From Dipetalonema caudispina (taxonomy: Eukaryota > Nematoda > Chromadorea > Rhabditida > Onchocercidae): a stretch of DNA of 64,000 bases. Of this stretch, positions 52,499 to 64,000 are shown in pieces; position 1 is the stretch's first letter; the number at the start of each line of letters is the position of its first letter. The stretch is taken from contig JABVXV010000003.1 of NCBI GenBank assembly GCA_013365325.1, positions 434,001-498,000 of the forward strand. Reading direction: 5' to 3'. The notes below the pieces were generated by a model. That model had not been told where the DNA came from. It did not search any database and worked only from the letters and a program-made list of their open reading frames with translations. A program made the position numbers and the translations under genes.

Positions 52499-53264
52499 CC
52501 TTTAAACCGAAATTCGATGGTAAACCAGTTACAAAATGGAACCAAACATCCAGTGACTACAAAACGAATCTCGCATATACTAAGTACTAAGTACTCAATT
52601 AAAAGTTTTCCAGCAATCCAATTTATTCTATTAATAAAACGTTATATATCATTCGAAGTACACATTGTCTGCAATTTGAGGACAGCAAAAATATATAAAA
52701 AGTAACTCCAGCTTAAAACTTTTATCACGACTATCAAACTTTGCATAAACAAGACGAAAAAAAAACACTCAAACGCAACAGTCGAAAATGACAAAACTGA
52801 CTACTTATATATGCTCCCGATCAATGTATGAAAATAATGCTGGGATTGGCAACAACTAAATTTAGTCTTATCCATTTTGAAATTCATGTCAAAGAGGAAA
52901 TTGAGTAGATTAAGTATGTGATCAACCCGTAAAATTTATTACCCCATCCAAGACAATATTTTTTAAAATTATATTTAAAAAACCTTGAAAAATTACAAGA
53001 GCGGACATCACAGAACAAGTTATGATGTTTGATGACAAAAAAAACAACGACCACCAGTCCTATAAAATATGTTAAAACTCAAACGGAAGCGACCAAACAT
53101 CTAAGTAATGTCGTAATAATGCAAATTTCACTGGTAGTATTCTCCGAAATGAGTGAGCTGATTTAAAAAATCAGATTTTGGACTTAAATATGGAAATAAA
53201 CATACAAAATAGAGCAACAGTAATTTCAAAACTGTACTAGAACCCTAAAAATGATTTTTTAATT
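52499..53264. other. Intergenic between RPC7 and AFG3L2
   Basis: About 770 nt, AT-rich, no coding evidence. Short frames near 52517-52705 (+) are not supported. Confidence 0.55.
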
Positions 53265-58981
<5,717 letters not shown>

Positions 58982-59307
58982 CGTTGGTTTTGCTGATTTT
59001 CATACACGATGCGTAAAATATGAAGTTCAAAATATCTGGCTCAAAAGCAGCACAGAGACTCATAACCACTTACCTAGTTACTTACTGACAAAGCACAAAG
59101 AATCACGGGACTCAAGTCAGTTAATAACTACTAGTTGTTTTAACCTACCTTATACAGCACAGCTTTAAGTTTTGAAAAAAAAAAAACGGAAAAATTATAA
59201 GTACACACAGACACATCATACAGAGTATTTTACTGGAAAAAGTATCCATTGGCCTTAACCTTTTAACGTATGATTAACAATGTCTTGCCATATTTTGAGA
59301 AACGATT

Positions 59308-59799
59308 TCAAACATACATACATTGATCTAATAAATCGTCTATGAGTTTTTTCCTTGCAAAGCAAATGTACTGCAATGACTTCAAAACCGCATTCCATTC
59401 CCATGTCTGAGATCCACTTTGCAGCAACGAGAGAATCGAAACTTCCGGGACGATAGCACTCTTCAAAACTCACATTAGTAAATCTGATGAGTATTAAATT
59501 GTAAAGGTCATAAATTTAAAATGAATAATATAAGGAAGCGATCGAACATTAGGAAAGTTCAATTTGAAATTTATTTGGCAAATGAATTTCCTGCTGTTCA
59601 CATTGTAGACTCACTTATTATTCATTTAATCGTCATCATTTGTGATACTGAAAAAAATAATTATTAAATTAGCAACAGCACAAACCTTTTGAAGTGGAGT
59701 GTTAGTTAATGATGCTCTCAGTTGTGCGCATCCTCTTTCATGGACTTTACATCGCAATCGATTTAGCGTATCAATAAGGCGACGTTCCAAACGTATCAT
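59308..59799 (-). CDS. Small unknown gene upstream of AFG3L2 (2 exons, about 88 aa)
   Basis: Exon 1, 59799-59686, opens two bases after a TTTGACTTAG acceptor, as spliced-leader genes often do, and encodes MIRLERRLIDTLNRLRCKV... to a donor AAAAG|GTTTGT (phase 0). Joined to an acceptor TTTTGAAG at 59461, exon 2 (59460-59308) continues with SAIVPEVSILSLLQ, a Trp pair (TWEW) and a helix-like ARKKLIDDLLDQ, giving 88 aa. I do not recognise it. The overlapping frame at 59473-59255 is also open and protein-like and has a better-looking acceptor (ACTCATCAG), but it needs phase 2, which exon 1 does not provide. Its stop is 327 nt from the AFG3L2 start on the same strand, a spacing compatible with a nematode operon. 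Confidence 0.4.
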
Positions 59800-60342
59800 A
59801 TCTAAGTCAAATAAATAAATTAATTAATTCTCACCATATATTACAACAATAACATGGAAGCTAAGCAACCCTAAGGTAAAGACATTTATCACAATTCTAA
59901 CAATTATTAATCATCCTCTCTCTGTCCGATCCATCAAACTACGAATTGTATGGCTCGTCCGAAACGGACGTGCGCTGCAAGTAGGAATGCAGTTTGTTTG
60001 TTTTTGAGAGGTCTTGGACGTATTACTGAGGAATTAGTTGCAAGTTGCAAGTTTTTAATGGCAAGCCTGCGCAAACCATCCCTCTGAATGGTTTGATTTC
60101 CACCCTGTAGTTGTATTAATGAATGAATTGATAAAAGAATAGATCATTGCAAATAACAGATCATCTTTATTTGGCCACTAATACCAATTTTTGCTTGACA
60201 TTCTTTGACACACACACACTTCATTTTGTACTTAAGTAATATTATTATAAATTAAAAACAATTGCTTTAAAAAATGGTTGAAATTGAGTGATGAAAGATG
60301 TCGTCGTAAGAAAGTGAAATGTCAGTTAATTATTTTCGAGAT
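59800..60342. promoter_or_regulatory. Divergent intergenic region with two hairpins
   Basis: About 540 nt between the small gene/AFG3L2 (minus) and SLC25A46 (plus), so presumably contains both promoters. It holds a perfect inverted repeat CGTCCG-AAA-CGGACG at 59956-59970 and another, CAAACCAT/ATGGTTTG with an 8-nt loop, at 60072-60095. The local G+C is higher than in the flanks. Regulatory role is inferred from position only. Confidence 0.4.
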
Positions 60343-63300
60343 ATGCAACCAGCAAATGCTACTGTAATGCATCAGAGACTTGGATCAAATGGTTTGCTTT
60401 CTCTTTAATATTTGGTTAAAAGTTTGGGCAAATAAAGAATTGGTTTTCCATTTTGAGACATAGCCAAAGAATTCTAATTGTTAAATAGCTTTTGCAAGTA
60501 ATTTCATTAGTTTTTACCCACATTCTGTGGTTTTTGATTTTTGTTGTCAGTCCGTAATACGTTTTATTTGATCAAACTGAGTGTATTTCGAATTGCCAAA
60601 TCTCCCAATTAATAATTGTTCATTGAAATAGCATTTTTATGTTTCCAATGAATGAATTTACTTGTTTTTATTGCTTTAGCACCATTTCCTGACTCTTTTG
60701 GAGCTGATCAATTGGTAGACCCGTTTCCGATAAATGCACCTGTTGGATCTGGTTTTACGGCACCTGCAACACTCTCTAAACCAGCTAGCGAAAATGCATC
60801 ATCGCCACTAAAACCAGATGATCCGATGGCTAGCGCTTCTATTAGCATCACTGAGTTAGCTATCTTTATTAGAATAAATTTCGGAAAAATTTTACTGATG
60901 AAATCTTTTATTGTTAATACTTTTTGCATTTTATGAAGATATCACCAATTTTTCAGATATTCATTTCAGTTTGATTACGAAAATACTTATAAGTCACCCG
61001 TGTACAGTTTTGAGACGACAATGTCAAGTTCATCAGTTCGCCAGATCACTTCATCTTACACCTTTTACTTTAATTCCTGTAGTTTATAAAATAGTTAGTT
61101 GCGAGGTTAGCGACACATATTCTTACTTCTCAAATGCATCCTATAATAATCTATTGAGATTGGTGATATTATAGTGCTACTTTTGTTTTCCAGCTAGTGG
61201 AAGTATTTATGCATTTTTACTTGGAATTATTAAATTGTGTGATAATCAGTTTTAACCTTAAAACGCTATAAATTCAGGGACTTCTAACTTTATGGAAAGG
61301 TGCTATTGGTTCCGGTGTTCTCTGGGGTTTATCTATTGCCGGAGAAATATTGCTGGCCGATATATTTGGCCTCCCACGGTTTGTTTTTTATCGCAGTGAG
61401 ATTTGCTTTTTAATATTTCATCCCGATATTAGTTGTGCGGTAAAACTTTGGGTAATTTCAGGCATTATGTAAAGCATGGAAGCGCTAAGAAATATCGTAA
61501 CCATCTTATTTTAAAAGCGTAAGTAGTTTATTTTAGACTTCGTTATCACTTTTGCTCATTGAATAATACTTAAACGGTATCCACTTTTTTCAGTTCAACT
61601 GCAGTTTGCATGACTCCATTTATTGTATCAGCTTTCATCGAAACCGTCAGGGTAAATAAATTAATTTCAGTTGGGAAATTGAGGAGAAATTATTTGATTA
61701 CTAATGTAGTTGAGAGAATAGGATATGTGCCATGCAAATCTTACATGAATTTCAAAATTGTGCCAGCACTGTTTTAACCTGTTGCACAGTTCAGATTTTG
61801 TCTGGTTCCTGGGATTTTAACAGCAAGATTGGATAACTAAATACAAATATACCTTCATTTCTTTTTTAATCTATGTGACGGGTGGTAGAAATTATTTTTT
61901 TGATGCCTGATTGGAACCAACAAAATCGTGATAGAAAAGTAACGTTACAGAGCGAAAGTGTTCGCTGTGATGACTTCCATATAATGGATGTAGTGACAAA
62001 TGGAATAAGTCGTTTGAGACTTGACTTTATCGGGCCAAGAGATAACAGCAAACGTTTCTCATTGTTGTATCTGTTAATGCCGACGACTTGTTTATTCACA
62101 TCGCATTATTTGATAACGATCAGTATTTATGATTGGATATATGTTTTGGCCAGACGATATGTTGTAAGCGCATTCGTATTTCAAATTCTTCTAACATTTC
62201 ATTTAATACAAGAAATAAATTTAACTTTTATTCTCCAACTTATAAATTTAAAAAAGAAAGAACTAGAATATCACAATGCATTGCATATTATTTGTACAGC
62301 GAATTATTTTAGAATCGGAAACCATTGCATGAGAAAACAGTTTTTGATCAATATTTTCCGCAGATATTTGCAACTTTGACGTCGCAAATGCTTGCTGATT
62401 TTGCCTTATACCCATTCGAAACAATTGTTCATCGTCTTTATATTCAGGGTAAGATTCTCAGCACTTCATAAAAAGTTCTAAGAAATCATTTCAAAACCCT
62501 ACTCGGGATCTGAATTTGTTACTCTCTGAGGTTTCAGGAACTATTGAAGCAAAAATTTCAGGAACACGAACATTAATAGATAATCTGGATAATGGTGTCA
62601 CGGCCATTTCAATAACAGCAAAATATGTTGGATTTTTTGATTGTTTCAGGACAATCATAAATCGAGAAAGCTTCTGGTCTCTTTATGCAGTATGTTCAAC
62701 TTGAATTGTATTAATTCCACTGTTGTTTAAAACTTCATGTTGAAGTACCTTGAATTTATCTTATGAACTAAGAAACTATTCCAGACATTAGTATTCTGAA
62801 ATTTGTTGTGACTTACCTTACAAGTGTATCTTTGGTCTGGTTTTAATATGTATACTTTTAGCTTTTCCTTTCAAACTTCAATTGTGAACCATGAATTTCA
62901 TTAAAAACGCTTTTTTTTCAGGGTGTTGGAGCACTTGGTTTACAGTATGTCTTGCATTTATGTTTGCTTCGCTTTATTCGGACAATGGTTAAATATGGGA
63001 AGAGGGCAATTAGTGCGCAGCAACAAGAAACTACTATTGTGGCTAGCAGTACATCATCCCATCGATTGACACCTCTGCAGTTCGGTTCAGAGTCTTCCGG
63101 AAATACCACAACTGAATCATCTATATCCCTTGCAGAGAGTATCTCTGTTAATTCTAGAGCAAGGTTTTTGTGCTAATTCTATTTTCAAAAATTTTGCAGA
63201 ACTTGTTCAATACTTTATTACAATATCTTTTTGAGCGGTTAGCATTTTGTAGAGATATACTGCGAGTAGTTGTATTGATTTTTATGATCTGTTTTTTCCT

Positions 63301-63521
63301 CACAAATCCCCAATATTTCATATTATGATTTTCCTTAACTGGAAATTTCATTTAATATTTACAGATATCCGGCTTTTGGACAAACTATCAGTACGTTTGG
63401 GCGTACTTCTCCTCCACTATTTGTTTCTTCGGCATCAAATATCCTCGCGAATTGGCCATCAACGTTTTATTTAGGAACAAATACAATCATTAGTTTTAGA
63501 ATGCACCACCTTCAGGGATGA
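60343..63521 (+). CDS. SLC25A46: SLC25A46, mitochondrial outer-membrane carrier-like protein (11 exons)
   Basis: Exons 60343-60391, 60680-60854, 60970-61105, 61278-61378, 61462-61518, 61594-61651, 61951-62163, 62364-62448, 62562-62689, 62922-63163 and 63365-63521 give 466 aa (human 418). SLC25A46 is a degenerate mitochondrial carrier in the outer membrane, involved in fission, cristae organisation and lipid transfer. Seen: a Pro/Ser-rich soluble N-terminus (about residues 1-75), then carrier repeats with the family landmarks LISHPCTVLRRQCQV, LHLTPFTLIPVVYK, LTLWKGAIGSG, AVCMTPFIVSAFIETV, ADFALYPFETIVHRLYIQGTRT and FWSLYAGVGALGLQYVLH. The carrier signature is partly degenerate, as in the family. 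The protein continues for about 105 residues of Ser/Thr-rich sequence past the point where the human protein ends. Exon 9 has an alternative in-frame acceptor 24 nt upstream. The first exon is short and chosen by phase and the first ATG. Confidence 0.93.
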
Positions 63522-64000
63522 ATGGTTTTTCTCTAGTAGTTTAGAATTTACGCAGTAGGTGAAATGTTCGGTTTTTAGATTTGTCAAGTGATTTTTATGC
63601 TATCCATATATTTGCTGAAAAAGTATGTCAAAACACGACTTTTTGTCTTGAAAAAAGTGATCTAACTTCAAGGTGCTGAATCTAATGATTTGTTGCTTAA
63701 TGCATCATCAGGATTGTTCAGTGATATTGTGATGGCTTCCACGGTCAAAATCGAAGTGTAATAGATTGATTTAAAATTTTAAAACAAATATCGTTCTTAA
63801 CTATGTATAGAATTTTAAAGCAGGTCTGTGAGATACCATGTAAATCTAAATTTTAAATGGAATTGTTTAAATTTAAACGAAATCCTATTTAAAGAAATTA
63901 CATCGTTTTATTGCTTAATTCTTTTTGTGATTTGAATAATTTTTATAGTTAGAATAAATAATAGGACCTTTGCTTACTACCGTTAGAATTTCTAAAATCA
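63522..64000. other. SLC25A46 3' flank
   Basis: AT-rich sequence after the stop, with an AATAAA at 63953-63958. No further gene is visible before the window ends. Confidence 0.6.

Noticed and set aside
62952..63351. Alternative frames on both strands over the SLC25A46 3' exons
   Set aside because: Either the same coding frame read through an intron or antisense shadows.

Overview
The window reads as a chromosome-scale contig fragment from a filarial (Onchocercidae-like) nematode. The reasons are very AT-rich DNA, genes broken into many small exons (about 45-270 nt) by introns mostly of 100-1000 nt, acceptors of the TTTCAG type, (TA)n/(GT)n/(GA)n microsatellites, and proteins that are clearly animal. 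The taxon is an inference from composition and gene style, not a database match. There are no bacterial operons, CRISPR arrays, IS elements, rRNAs or recognisable tRNAs.

I rebuilt ten multi- or single-exon genes by hand. Splice phases were checked exon by exon, so the CDS lengths below are sums of in-phase exons. From left to right: 1-6.5 kb has no convincing gene. 6.5-7.75 kb (-) is COX11, a mitochondrial copper chaperone, with a possible secretory-protein fragment upstream. 9.6-10.95 kb (-) is UXS1, UDP-glucuronate decarboxylase, which is intronless. 11-15.7 kb is intergenic with two GC-richer islands. 15.74-21.59 kb (+) is a ZC3H18-like CCCH/RS protein in 19 exons. 22.70-23.93 kb (+) is POP4/Rpp29 of RNase P/MRP. 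24-28.6 kb is intergenic with CA/GT arrays. 28.68-30.46 kb (+) is a secreted protein I do not recognise, ending in Cys-x-Cys-x-Cys. 30.5-41.9 kb is a gene-poor stretch. 41.90-49.16 kb (-) is FIG4, a Sac-domain PI(3,5)P2 phosphatase, in 18 exons. 51.25-52.50 kb (-) is an RNA polymerase III RPC7 (POLR3G-like) subunit. 53.27-58.98 kb (-) is AFG3L2, the m-AAA protease, in 18 exons. 59.31-59.80 kb (-) is a small unknown gene. 60.34-63.52 kb (+) is SLC25A46, a mitochondrial outer-membrane carrier.

Functionally the right-hand block is a same-strand run (small gene, AFG3L2, RPC7, FIG4). It is separated by an approximately 0.54 kb divergent intergenic region from SLC25A46. COX11, AFG3L2 and SLC25A46 all act in mitochondria. 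ZC3H18, POP4 and RPC7 act in nuclear RNA metabolism. These are housekeeping genes; no classical dedicated system links them.

The most unusual observation is splicing. In three separate genes (COX11, RPC7, AFG3L2) the only donor that keeps the reading frame and the conserved protein is GC rather than GT. That is three GC-AG introns among about 76 reconstructed introns. In AFG3L2 the position is fixed by the invariant residues around the Walker A motif, so the call there is strong. Other points of interest are the unknown secreted protein with its C-terminal CNCQC, the intronless UXS1, tandem alternative acceptors in POP4 and SLC25A46, a long extra C-terminal tail on SLC25A46, and a double-stem hairpin in intergenic DNA.
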